In this document: positions 19,065 through 27,217 of the stretch, piece after piece
How the letters are laid out: each line of letters starts with the position of its first letter
How positions within the stretch are numbered: position 1 is the first letter of the stretch
Assembly: GCA_903909375.1 (NCBI GenBank)
Contig: CAIVVM010000034.1
Span: forward strand, 1 to 64,000
Reading direction: 5' to 3'
Length of the DNA stretch: 64,000 nucleotides
Origin: an uncultured Alphaproteobacteria bacterium
GTDB lineage: Bacteria > Pseudomonadota > Alphaproteobacteria > Caulobacterales > Caulobacteraceae
Translations under genes and position numbers: made by a program
Notes under the pieces: model-generated
What the model was told of the DNA's origin: nothing
Databases searched by the model: none
Seen by the model: the letters and a program-made list of their open reading frames with translations, nothing else

Positions 19065-19750
19065 CCCCCTACATTCTGGTCGTTGAGGACGAGGACGCGC
19101 TTGCGACCCTCCTCGACTACAATCTCATGAAGGAAGGCTTCCGTATCGAGCGCGCCGCCGATGGCGAAGAGGCGCTGCTCAAGATCTCCGAGGAGGCGCC
19201 GGACCTTGTTGTTCTGGACTGGATGCTCCCGAAGGTCTCTGGCGTGGAAGTCTGCCGCCAGATCCGTGCCGGAGCCGAGACGCGCCGTACGCCGGTGATC
19301 ATGCTCACCGCCCGCAGCGAAGAGGCGGACAAGATCCGTGGTCTTGAAACTGGCGCAGACGACTATGTGGTCAAGCCCTTCGCCATGAGCGAACTGGTCG
19401 CCCGCATTCGCGCCCTGCTGCGCCGCACCCGCCCCGAACTGCTCGACGAGCGTCTGGAATATGGCGACCTGCTGCTGGATCGCGCCCGGCACCGGGTGAC
19501 CCGTAGCGGTCAGGACGTTCACCTAGGCCCCACCGAATACCGATTGCTCGACTTTCTTATGCAGCGCCCCGGGCGGGTGTTCAGCCGCGAGCGCCTCCTT
19601 GATGCGGTTTGGGGGGCGAACACTTACGTGGAGCTCCGTACCGTCGACGTCCACGTGGGACGCCTGCGCAAGGCCCTGCGTAAACCGAACTCTCCGGATC
19701 TGATCCGGACCGTGCGGTCGGCAGGATATGCCCTCGACGCGGACGTCTGA
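19061..19750 (+). CDS. phoB: Phosphate-regulon response regulator PhoB
   Basis: A 229-residue OmpR/PhoB-type transcription factor. The receiver domain has the acidic pair at residues 10-11, phospho-acceptor Asp53 (VVLDWMLPK), Thr83 and Lys105 (VVKPF). The C-terminal winged helix (about 130-225) contains the usual RTVDVHVGRLRKAL recognition region. It starts at GTG in a GTGA overlap with phoU. It should activate pst and other Pho genes through Pho boxes such as those noted at 19754 and 22497. Confidence 0.96.
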   Translation: MTPYILVVEDEDALATLLDYNLMKEGFRIERAADGEEALLKISEEAPDLVVLDWMLPKVSGVEVCRQIRAGAETRRTPVIMLTARSEEADKIRGLETGADDYVVKPFAMSELVARIRALLRRTRPELLDERLEYGDLLLDRARHRVTRSGQDVHLGPTEYRLLDFLMQRPGRVFSRERLLDAVWGANTYVELRTVDVHVGRLRKALRKPNSPDLIRTVRSAGYALDADV

Positions 19751-19753
19751 TCC

Positions 19754-19771
19754 GCGTCACAGGGGTGTCAT
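19754..19771 (+). promoter_or_regulatory. Candidate Pho box upstream of the metallophosphoesterase
   Basis: GCGTCAC-AGGG-GTGTCAT has two direct half-sites 11 bases apart, against the PhoB half-site CTGTCAT/C (about 5 of 7 and 6 of 7). It lies 39 bases before the ATG at 19811, just after phoB. Its position and spacing fit PhoB activation of the downstream gene. Confidence 0.55.
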
Positions 19772-19810
19772 CGACTCTGCCTACCCCCTGAGCTGGCTTG
19801 GGGGATCGAT

Positions 19811-20614
19811 ATGACGGACACAACCGCGACTGTTCGCTGCCGCGCAGCCTTCATCTCGGACATTCACCTCGGCACTCGCGGATGTCAGGCAGAACTGTTG
19901 CTGGAGTTCATCCGCGAGCTCGACTGCGAGACCCTCTATCTGGTCGGTGACATCGTGGACGGCTGGAAGCTGAGGTCCGGCTGGTTCTGGCCGCAGGGGC
20001 ACAATGACGTGGTCCAGAAGATCCTGCGCCTGGCGCGAAAAGGCGTGCGGGTTGTCTACATTCCCGGCAACCATGACGACCGCATTCGCGACTTCTGCGG
20101 CGTGCATTTCGGCGGTGTGGTGGTGGCGCGCGACGCGATCCATGAGACCGCCGATGGTCGTCGTTATCTCGTTACCCATGGCGATGAGTTCGATGGTGTT
20201 GTCCAGAACGCCAAATGGTTGGCGTTTCTGGGGGACTGGAGCTACCGGGTCCTGCTGGCGCTCAACACGCATTTCAACCGTGCGCGCAAAGTGCTGGGTC
20301 TAGGCTACTGGAGCCTCTCGGCCTTTCTGAAGCATCGGGTCAAGGACGCCGTGGCGTTCATCGATCAGTTCGAGACGGCGATGGCGGACGAGGCGCGGCG
20401 TCGCGGGGTCCACGGTGTCATCTGCGGGCACATCCACAAGGCCGAGCGACGCGACTTCGACGGGATAGATTACCTCAATGATGGTGATTGGGTGGAGAGT
20501 TGCACCGCTGTCGTTGAGGGCTTTGATGGCCGCCTGGAGATCGTGCACTGGCTTGACGTGCGGAAGTCACTCCGGACCGTGAGGCCCGTCGCCGCGCGCC
20601 CACTTGCAGCCTGA
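19811..20614 (+). CDS. Metallophosphoesterase of the LpxH/PlcP family, possible phosphate-starvation phospholipase C
   Basis: A 267-residue calcineurin-like phosphoesterase: D17-x-H19, D47, G86-N87-H88-D89, H123 (THGDEFD) and a C-terminal GHIHKAE. By sequence it belongs to the group usually annotated as UDP-2,3-diacylglucosamine diphosphatase (LpxH-like). In alphaproteobacteria, members of the same group are PlcP phospholipase C enzymes that strip phosphate from membrane lipids under phosphate starvation. Its place between phoB and the phosphate porin, and the Pho-box candidate before it, favour PlcP by inference. LpxH activity remains possible. Confidence 0.75.
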   Translation: MTDTTATVRCRAAFISDIHLGTRGCQAELLLEFIRELDCETLYLVGDIVDGWKLRSGWFWPQGHNDVVQKILRLARKGVRVVYIPGNHDDRIRDFCGVHFGGVVVARDAIHETADGRRYLVTHGDEFDGVVQNAKWLAFLGDWSYRVLLALNTHFNRARKVLGLGYWSLSAFLKHRVKDAVAFIDQFETAMADEARRRGVHGVICGHIHKAERRDFDGIDYLNDGDWVESCTAVVEGFDGRLEIVHWLDVRKSLRTVRPVAARPLAA

Positions 20615-20623
20615 CGTTCGGGC

Positions 20624-20658
20624 AAAAAATTGGCCGCGACCGGGGGGAGGTCGCGGCC
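20624..20658 (-). terminator. Rho-independent terminator of the phosphate porin gene
   Basis: A perfect 10-base GC stem (20632-20641 with 20649-20658) has a 7-base loop. On the minus strand it is followed by AATTTTTTG. It lies about 105 bases after the porin stop. On the plus strand it lacks a T-run but could still slow polymerase leaving the upstream gene. Confidence 0.85.
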
Positions 20659-20765
20659 GATCCGACCTCGGGAAGGTCGAAGGGGAAGACCAGCGGTCTT
20701 CGACGACAAACTAGCCGGGCTGAATGTCAAACGTGTGACGGCGACGCGGCGCCTGGTTATTCGCT

Positions 20766-22385
20766 TCAGAAGTTCAGCTGAGCGCGTGCAGTAACCGCAT
20801 CATAGGTCTGACCGATCTGCACGCCTGTCTGGCTCAGGCGATCAACATCGACGTTCTGATAGTTCAGCATCAGGCGCATGACCGGGTTCAGATACCAGTT
20901 TACCCCGAGTGACAGGATTTTCTGCTCGCCGCCGCGCACTGCACCGGGGACCGCGGTACTGAAGAGCCGGCCCTCGCGATAGTTCAGGTCCGTAACCGAG
21001 TATCGTCCGGCCAGTTCGAAGGCGCCCAGTGTTCCGGCTTTGGGACTGAAGTTTGTCGCCGGCCTTGGCGCCCGATAGCGGGCGTCAGCGGCATGGTAGG
21101 CGCGCGTTTCACCGGTAAGACTCCAGACGGCCTGGACGTACCATCCGGAGAATTTCGGGTCGGGAAGCCGCTGCGCCGTCGTAAGGCGTCGATCCAGCTT
21201 GATCTGGAAATACTCGGCCTCAACCAGCATTGGTCCTTTGGAAACTGCGCCTTCAAGGCCCAGAACGCTGACATGCTTGGCATCGATACCGCCCGTGTCG
21301 ATCAGCCGGGTTGAGTCAAGGCGTTGCTCTGGCCGGTCCCGAAGCTGCGCGGGATACCGTGGTGTTGTCGCGACCCCTGCGTCATTGGGCTGCACGACCC
21401 ATTGGAAGTTCGCGCCAATGTGGGCCCGCCAATCGTCTGCGAAGCCCTTCGAAAGCGCGATACGCCCGACCCAGGCCGTCTGTTCGCCGAACGGCAAGGA
21501 CGTCGCCGCGCCGTTACCGGCAATCCTGGAGATGGTGTTCCCCGTCAAGGCTGCCGAGGCCATCCAGCGCATGGCAGAAGGCTCGGTATTCGGCCCGAAC
21601 GCGCCATTGCTCGACACCTGGAAAGCGATGCGGGAATCTCCCGCAGCAACGTTTCTCGTCACCTCCGCAGGCGACGGCCGTTCCATGAACGGAATTTCGC
21701 TGGTGGAAGCGGCGGCGGCCAGGCCAACGTTTGGTTGGAAGGCTCCAACCTTGATCTGGAGAGGATCAAACGCCGTGTAGGTAATGGCGGCGTCGTAGAG
21801 CCGACCCGGATCCTCACCGCCCGAACCGCCGAACTCGTAGAAAATCGAATAGTCAAAATCGTCGAACAGCACGCCCTCGAATCCGATGCGAGCACGACGA
21901 AAATTGGTGCCCTCGCTCAGGTCACGTCCCACCACAGCCGGGCCCGGATTGTCGGACTGATAGAACTTTGCGGCATCCAGCATCACAATTGAACGGATGC
22001 TGGCGGTGAAGCGACCGTCTGCGCTGGTGAAGGTCGGTCGGCCGTTCGGGAGTGTTGTGGTTATAGCCGTCGGAGCGGGTGGCGTCTTCAGGGTGGCGAC
22101 AGCCGTCGCCGTACTGGTCTGTGCGGTTTTCATCTCGGCCAGTTCACGCGACATCGCCTCCAGCTGGAGCTGAATGGCATTGAGCCTCTGTTCCGATTGG
22201 GCGGCTCCCCGCAGTTGTTCGAGTTGTGCGCGCATGTCGTCCAGTTGTTGCTGCATCGCCTGCAGTCTGGGATCATCCGCCTTGGCCTGGGCCGCTAGCG
22301 CCATGTTTGACGCGCCGAAGAGCAGCAGGCCCGCGAGGGAAAGGACAAGCGCGGTTCGCTTTACCGGCGGTCGGGTCAACGTCAT
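20766..22385 (-). CDS. Phosphate-selective porin O/P family outer membrane protein
   Basis: A 539-residue outer membrane channel for phosphate or polyphosphate (OprO/OprP family). I chose ATG 22385, which gives a clean signal peptide (basic start, hydrophobic core, ALA-AQA cleavage). A coiled-coil periplasmic segment (about 35-95, LQAMQQQLDDMRAQLEQLR) follows, then a beta-barrel ending in the OMP-type terminal Phe (ARAQLNF). It is divergent from pstS across a 268-base control region, consistent with shared PhoB control, and has its own terminator. Confidence 0.9.
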   Translation of the reverse strand: MTLTRPPVKRTALVLSLAGLLLFGASNMALAAQAKADDPRLQAMQQQLDDMRAQLEQLRGAAQSEQRLNAIQLQLEAMSRELAEMKTAQTSTATAVATLKTPPAPTAITTTLPNGRPTFTSADGRFTASIRSIVMLDAAKFYQSDNPGPAVVGRDLSEGTNFRRARIGFEGVLFDDFDYSIFYEFGGSGGEDPGRLYDAAITYTAFDPLQIKVGAFQPNVGLAAAASTSEIPFMERPSPAEVTRNVAAGDSRIAFQVSSNGAFGPNTEPSAMRWMASAALTGNTISRIAGNGAATSLPFGEQTAWVGRIALSKGFADDWRAHIGANFQWVVQPNDAGVATTPRYPAQLRDRPEQRLDSTRLIDTGGIDAKHVSVLGLEGAVSKGPMLVEAEYFQIKLDRRLTTAQRLPDPKFSGWYVQAVWSLTGETRAYHAADARYRAPRPATNFSPKAGTLGAFELAGRYSVTDLNYREGRLFSTAVPGAVRGGEQKILSLGVNWYLNPVMRLMLNYQNVDVDRLSQTGVQIGQTYDAVTARAQLNF

Positions 22386-22496
22386 GAGTCTCTCGTCTGG
22401 TGAGCTCGTAGCCGACGACTGCAAGCGACGGCCAATGATAGCAACGTCTCTCCGGAGAAACGATGTCGGCGAGGCCATAGCGTACGGGCGTGACGA

Positions 22497-22525
22497 CTGT
22501 CACAAAAATGATATGAAACTGACGC
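22497..22525 (+). promoter_or_regulatory. Candidate Pho box in the porin-pstS divergent region
   Basis: CTGTCAC-AAAA-ATGATAT-GAAA-CTGACGC shows three 7-base units at 11-base steps. The first unit matches CTGTCAT/C well and the A-rich spacers are typical; the second and third match about 4 of 7. It lies about 130 bases before the pstS ATG. The 22386-22653 spacer also has ATGTCAC at 22565-22571 and a palindrome TCTCCGGAGA. No other structure is clear in the spacer. Confidence 0.5.
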
Positions 22526-22653
22526 GGAACTTTCTTGCATCTGACGTAGACGGCGCTTCACAGCATGTCACGAAACGGTTGCGCGCCCGCCTTAGAGGTT
22601 GTTTGCGGGTCCAGCTGAACCTCCACAGTTCAATCCCGGAAAGCGGTGCGACG

Positions 22654-23712
22654 ATGAAGATACGCATGATCTACGGTGTTGCCGGCATGGCTCTGGCGCT
22701 CGCTGCATGCACCCCCAAGGCCGACGACAAGGCTGGGGCGCCCAAGGCCGATGCGGGCGGTGCGGTTCTTCTTATCGATGGTTCCAGCACCGTCTATCCG
22801 ATCTCTGAGGCCCTTGGAGAAGAGTTCCAGAAGGAATCGGGCACGCGCGTGACAGTCGGCCTCTCGGGAACGGGTGGTGGGTTCAAGAAGCTTTGCCGCG
22901 GTGAGATTGACATCGCCGGAGCTTCTCGACCGATCAAGGCCGAAGAGGCCAAGTCCTGTGCAGATGCCGGCATTGAGTTCATCGAACTGCCGATCGCGCT
23001 GGACGCTTTGGCGGTGGTGGTGAACCCCGCCAACAAGTTCGTTGACTGCCTCAGCGTCGCAGAACTCAAGAAGCTTTGGGAACCAGCCGCGCAAACCAAG
23101 ATCACCAATTGGAAACAGGTGCGGGCGTCCTTCCCGGATCAGCCGATCAAGCTGTTCGGCGCAGGGACCGACTCCGGCACGTTCGACTACTTCACCAAGG
23201 CGGTGAACGGAGAAGAGGGCGCCTCGCGGGGTGATTACACAGCGACCGAGGACGACAACGTCACGATCAGCGGCGTCTCGGGCGATGCCAACGCGATCGG
23301 TTATCTCGGCCTGGCCTACTACTCCGAGAACAAGACCAAGGTCCGCGCTGCGCCGATCCGTCAGGCGGATGGCAAGTGTGTGCTCCCGTCTGCTGAGACG
23401 GCGCGGGATTCCTCCTACCAGCCTCTGTCGCGTCCGCTCTTCTACTATGTGAACAAGAAGTATGCCGCTGAGCGGCCGCATCTGAAGGCCTTCATGACCT
23501 ACGCTTTCACGGCCCAGCACAGCGAAAAGCTGGTGGCTGAAGTGGGCTATGTGCCGCTGCCGGAGCAGGCCTACAGCCTGGCGTTGGCCAAGTTCACGGC
23601 CGGTCAGGCGGGCAGCTTCTTCAATGGCGGATCCAAGGTTGGTGTGACCATGGAAGAACTTCTTGCCGATGTGGCGGCCAAGCCGGTGGCTCCGGCCGTC
23701 GCCAAGCCCTAG
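22654..23712 (+). CDS. pstS: Phosphate ABC transporter substrate-binding protein PstS, predicted lipoprotein
   Basis: A 352-residue phosphate-binding protein feeding PstCAB. ATG 22654 gives a lipoprotein signal with lipobox LAAC and Cys19, so it is probably membrane-tethered rather than freely periplasmic. Phosphate-binding loops are visible: DGSSTVYPISEAL, SGTGGGFKKLCRGEIDIAGASR and GTDSGTFDYF. It is the first gene of pstSCAB-phoU. A hairpin between it and pstC probably keeps its level above that of the membrane subunits. Confidence 0.95.
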   Translation: MKIRMIYGVAGMALALAACTPKADDKAGAPKADAGGAVLLIDGSSTVYPISEALGEEFQKESGTRVTVGLSGTGGGFKKLCRGEIDIAGASRPIKAEEAKSCADAGIEFIELPIALDALAVVVNPANKFVDCLSVAELKKLWEPAAQTKITNWKQVRASFPDQPIKLFGAGTDSGTFDYFTKAVNGEEGASRGDYTATEDDNVTISGVSGDANAIGYLGLAYYSENKTKVRAAPIRQADGKCVLPSAETARDSSYQPLSRPLFYYVNKKYAAERPHLKAFMTYAFTAQHSEKLVAEVGYVPLPEQAYSLALAKFTAGQAGSFFNGGSKVGVTMEELLADVAAKPVAPAVAKP

Positions 23713-23725
23713 AAACCGGCGAAAG

Positions 23726-23748
23726 GCGGGGCGCTTCTTGCGTCCCGC
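23726..23748 (+). promoter_or_regulatory. Intercistronic stem-loop between pstS and pstC
   Basis: GCGGGGCGC (23726-23734), loop TTCTT, GCGTCCCGC (23740-23748): a 9-base stem with one G-U pair and no T-run. Such hairpins after a binding-protein gene commonly protect the upstream mRNA or dampen read-through. That function is inferred here. Confidence 0.55.
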
Positions 23749-23760
23749 TGACGCCATGTC

Positions 23761-24708
23761 GTGATCGACGGGATGCCACCGGAACCGAACTTGTCAGAAT
23801 ACCAGGCGTTGCAAGCCAGCCCCTTCCTGCGTCGTGGCCGGATTCTGGCTGCGGTGATGCAGGCCTTGCTCTTCGCCAGTGCAGCGCTCTCGGTCCTTAT
23901 CACGGGGGCGATTGTCTGGGTCCTGGTGACCGAATCCCTGCCATTCTTCACCCAGGTGCCGATCTGGGATTTTCTGACTGACCTGCAGTGGACACCGGTG
24001 TTCACCGATGCGCACTACGGCATCCTGCCCTTGTTGTCGGCAACCCTCTGGGCGGCGGGTATCGCTATGCTGGTGGCGACGCCGCTGGGGCTGATCCTGT
24101 CGATCTATCTCAGCGAGTTCGCCCGGCCTTCGGTTCGCGAAGTGCTCAAGCCTATCCTCGAGATGTTGGCTGCCGTACCGACGGTGGTGTTCGGATATTT
24201 TGCGCTACTGTTCCTGACCCCGTTGGCGAAACAGTTCATTCCGGGTCTGGAAGGGTTCAACCTGCTGATCCCGGGCATCGTGCTGGGTATCATGATCCTG
24301 CCTTATGTGGTCTCGATCAGCGAGGATGCGATGCGCGCAGTGCCGATGGCCCTGCGCGAGGCGGCTTTCGGCCTGGGTATGAGCCGGGTGCAGATGGCCT
24401 TCTCGGTGATCATTCCCGGGGCCTTCTCGGGCGTCACAGCGGCTTATCTGCTGGGCTTCTCCCGGGCCGTAGGCGAGACCATGGTGGTCGCTATCGCGGC
24501 GGGCCAGAATCCGAATCTCACCGGTGATCCGCGGGAGGGGGCTGCGACCATCACGGCCTATATCGTCCAGATGAGCCTCGGTGACCTGCCGCACGGGTCG
24601 CTGGTGTACTCGACGATTTTCGCGGTGGGCCTGGTTCTGTTCGTGATCACCCTGATCTTCAATCTGCTGGGCTTCTTCCTGCGTCGCCGCTTCCGGGAGG
24701 CTTACTGA
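23761..24708 (+). CDS. pstC: Phosphate ABC transporter permease PstC
   Basis: A 315-residue inner-membrane permease of the PstSCAB importer. It has six membrane helices and the BPD_transp_1 coupling loop, with EAAFGLGMSRVQMAFSVIIP matching the EAA motif. It starts at GTG 23761; an in-frame ATG at 23773 is an alternative. Its stop overlaps the pstA start by one base. Confidence 0.94.
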   Translation: MIDGMPPEPNLSEYQALQASPFLRRGRILAAVMQALLFASAALSVLITGAIVWVLVTESLPFFTQVPIWDFLTDLQWTPVFTDAHYGILPLLSATLWAAGIAMLVATPLGLILSIYLSEFARPSVREVLKPILEMLAAVPTVVFGYFALLFLTPLAKQFIPGLEGFNLLIPGIVLGIMILPYVVSISEDAMRAVPMALREAAFGLGMSRVQMAFSVIIPGAFSGVTAAYLLGFSRAVGETMVVAIAAGQNPNLTGDPREGAATITAYIVQMSLGDLPHGSLVYSTIFAVGLVLFVITLIFNLLGFFLRRRFREAY

Positions 24709-25640
24709 TGAGCGGTGAAGCTGATCTCGAGCATGCGGCCACCATGCGCCTGGTGCGGGCCAAACGCGTCCAGGATCTGGTGTTTGGTGTCATCGGAATT
24801 CTTGTACTGATCGTGGTTATGGGGCTGTTGGTGACTTTGGTCGCCGACCTTCTGATCGACGGTGTTGGCCGGATCAGCCCGGAATTTCTGACGAGTTTCC
24901 CGTCCCGGCGCGCCGCCGGCGCCGGCGTGTTGTCGGCCTGGATCGGAACCACCCTGGTCATGTTGGTGACCGCCGCAATCGCCGTGCCGCTGGGCGTTGG
25001 CGCGGGGCTCTACCTGGAAGAATATGCTGCGAAGAACATCCTGACCGACGCCATCGAAATCAATGTGAGCAACCTGGCTGGCGTGCCTTCGATCATCTAC
25101 GGTCTGCTGGCGCTGGGCTTCTTTGTCTACGGCCTAAACCTGGGTCAGACGGTTCTGGTGGGCGGTATGGTATTGGCCCTGCTGATCCTGCCGATTGTCA
25201 TTGTCGCGACCCGCGAGGCGTTGCGGGCCGTGCCCTCCGGCTTGCGCGAGAGCGCCTATGGGATCGGCGCCAATCGGTGGCAGGTCATGTGGAGCTATAT
25301 CCTGCCCAGCGCGCGACCCGGCATCCTGACCGGCGCGATCGTAGGCCTGTCCCGGGCGATCGGCGAGACGGCGCCCATCATCACCATCGGCGCCCTGACC
25401 TATATCGCCTTCCTGCCGCCGGCCCCGGTCAGCGCGACGCCGCCATGGATCAACTTTGATTGGCTGAATTCGCCGTTTACGGTGATGCCGATCCAGATGT
25501 TTAACTGGATATCCCGGCCCCAGGCGGCGTTTCATGTGAATGCAGCCGCCACAGGCGTCCTGCTTCTCGGCATGACGCTGCTCATGAATGGATTTGCCAT
25601 CTACCTTAGATATCGGCTTCGTCGATTGGTCCGGACCTGA
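24708..25640 (+). CDS. pstA: Phosphate ABC transporter permease PstA
   Basis: A 310-residue partner permease of PstC. It has six predicted helices and an EAA coupling loop ([20 protein letters not shown]) that contacts PstB. It begins in a TGATG junction with pstC and ends two bases before pstB. Family assignment is strengthened by the complete pst gene order. Confidence 0.94.
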   Translation: MSGEADLEHAATMRLVRAKRVQDLVFGVIGILVLIVVMGLLVTLVADLLIDGVGRISPEFLTSFPSRRAAGAGVLSAWIGTTLVMLVTAAIAVPLGVGAGLYLEEYAAKNILTDAIEINVSNLAGVPSIIYGLLALGFFVYGLNLGQTVLVGGMVLALLILPIVIVATREALRAVPSGLRESAYGIGANRWQVMWSYILPSARPGILTGAIVGLSRAIGETAPIITIGALTYIAFLPPAPVSATPPWINFDWLNSPFTVMPIQMFNWISRPQAAFHVNAAATGVLLLGMTLLMNGFAIYLRYRLRRLVRT

Positions 25641-25642
25641 CG

Positions 25643-26467
25643 ATGAATGACCTTACCAATGCCAGGAGCCCTGCTGTGACGACCGCGTCGCCCCTCAGTC
25701 CCGAAGCCCCGGTTCGCGCCCAGGTGGCGGATCTCAGCTTCTGGTATGGCAAGTTCCAGGCCCTGCACGGCGTCAGTATGCCGATCGAGGATCGTCGGGT
25801 GACCGCAATCATCGGGCCGTCGGGCTGCGGCAAGAGCACGCTGCTGCGGTGCTTCAACCGTATTCACGACCTCTACGCGGGCGTCCGCTATGAGGGCGCT
25901 ATCAATCTGATGCCGGACGGATTGAATCTGGTCAGCCGTACGGTCGATCCGATTCTGGTGCGGCTGATGGTCGGAATGGTGTTCCAGAAGCCCAATCCAT
26001 TCCCCAAGAGCATCTATGAAAACGTCGCCTCGGGCCTCTACGTTCGGGGCATCCGGACCAAGAGCGAGGTCGAGGGTCGCGTTGAGAAGGCGCTGAAGCA
26101 GGCGGCTATCTGGGATGAGGTCAAGGATCGGCTGAAGAGCCCCGCTTACGAACTCTCCGGTGGACAGCAGCAAAGGCTCTGCATAGCGCGCGCCCTCGCG
26201 CCGGAGCCAAAACTGCTGCTGCTCGACGAGCCGACGTCGGCGCTGGACCCGATCGCGACGGCCAAGATTGAGTCCCTGATCGACGATCTGGCCAAGGACG
26301 TCACCATAGTGATTGTCACCCACAATATGGGCCAGGCGGCCCGCATCTCGGATCAGACCGCCTTTATGCACCTCGGGAATTTGGTGGAGTTCGGCGAGAC
26401 GGAGCAGATCTTCACCAATCCCAAGGCCGACCAGACACGGGACTATGTCACCGGGCGCTACGGCTAG
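25643..26467 (+). CDS. pstB: Phosphate ABC transporter ATP-binding protein PstB
   Basis: A 274-residue ATPase powering phosphate import. Walker A is GPSGCGKST (58-66), followed by a Q-loop in [15 protein letters not shown], signature LSGGQQQR and Walker [13 protein letters not shown]. The [11 protein letters not shown] stretch is characteristic of PstB. The extra N-terminal tail of about 25 residues is typical in this class. phoU copy 2 follows 10 bases later. Confidence 0.96.
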   Translation: MNDLTNARSPAVTTASPLSPEAPVRAQVADLSFWYGKFQALHGVSMPIEDRRVTAIIGPSGCGKSTLLRCFNRIHDLYAGVRYEGAINLMPDGLNLVSRTVDPILVRLMVGMVFQKPNPFPKSIYENVASGLYVRGIRTKSEVEGRVEKALKQAAIWDEVKDRLKSPAYELSGGQQQRLCIARALAPEPKLLLLDEPTSALDPIATAKIESLIDDLAKDVTIVIVTHNMGQAARISDQTAFMHLGNLVEFGETEQIFTNPKADQTRDYVTGRYG

Positions 26468-26477
26468 GAGATTGGCG

Positions 26478-27146
26478 ATGGAGCACACTGTACGCGCAGT
26501 GGGTCAGGATCTGGACAACCTGGCTCACGATGTGGCGGCGCTGGGTGATCTGGCGGTGGCGCAGGTGCGCTCGGCTGTCGACGTGTTTCTGCGGCACGAT
26601 CTGAATGGCGCGAGCAAGGTTGTCCGGGCTGATGATGCGCTGGATCTTCAGGACGCCGAGATCGAGAAACGGGCAATCCGATTCATCGCCTTGCGCCAGC
26701 CCATGGCCGATGACCTTCGTCGCCCGATCGCGGCGATGAAGACGGCGATGCAGCTGGAACGCTGCGGGGATCTCGCCAAGAACATCGCCAAACGGGTCGG
26801 CCGGATGGCGGCGGCTGCGGAGCCGACGCATGCTGCAGGGGTCGCCGCGTTGGGGCAGCTGGTGGCGGATCGTCTGGCCGCGGTGATCAGCGCATTCCGT
26901 CAGGGTGATGCCCAGGGCGCCTACGATGTCTGGGTCAAGGACACCGAGATTGATGAGCGACACGAGGCGGTCCTGCAGGAGATCGTGGCCGGAATGACGT
27001 CTTCGCCGGCGTTTGTAGGCGACGGTACGCACCTGCTGTTCATCGCCAAAAATCTCGAACGTATTGGCGATCATGCCACCAACATCGCAGAGCTTGTCTA
27101 TTATCAGATCACCGGCGGCGAATTGGCGGACCGTCCCAAGCTCTAG
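26478..27146 (+). CDS. phoU: Phosphate signalling protein PhoU (copy 2)
   Basis: A 222-residue PhoU ending the pst operon. Both metal-binding signatures are present (QLERCGDLAKNIAK and NLERIGDHATNIAE). I chose ATG 26478, 10 bases after the pstB stop. It is the canonical pst-linked PhoU; the other copy lies between phoR and phoB. The two share the conserved signatures but diverge elsewhere, so they may have separate partners (Pst versus PhoR). Confidence 0.94.
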   Translation: MEHTVRAVGQDLDNLAHDVAALGDLAVAQVRSAVDVFLRHDLNGASKVVRADDALDLQDAEIEKRAIRFIALRQPMADDLRRPIAAMKTAMQLERCGDLAKNIAKRVGRMAAAAEPTHAAGVAALGQLVADRLAAVISAFRQGDAQGAYDVWVKDTEIDERHEAVLQEIVAGMTSSPAFVGDGTHLLFIAKNLERIGDHATNIAELVYYQITGGELADRPKL

Positions 27147-27217
27147 CCTTTTGCGCCTTGCCATTTCCTTCTGCCGCTATCGATCATGATGGGGGCGTGG
27201 AGCGGGGAAGGGTCGGC

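Noticed and set aside
22174-22653. Long in-frame upstream extension of pstS
   Set aside because: It runs antisense through the porin signal region, and ATG 22654 gives a proper lipoprotein signal.
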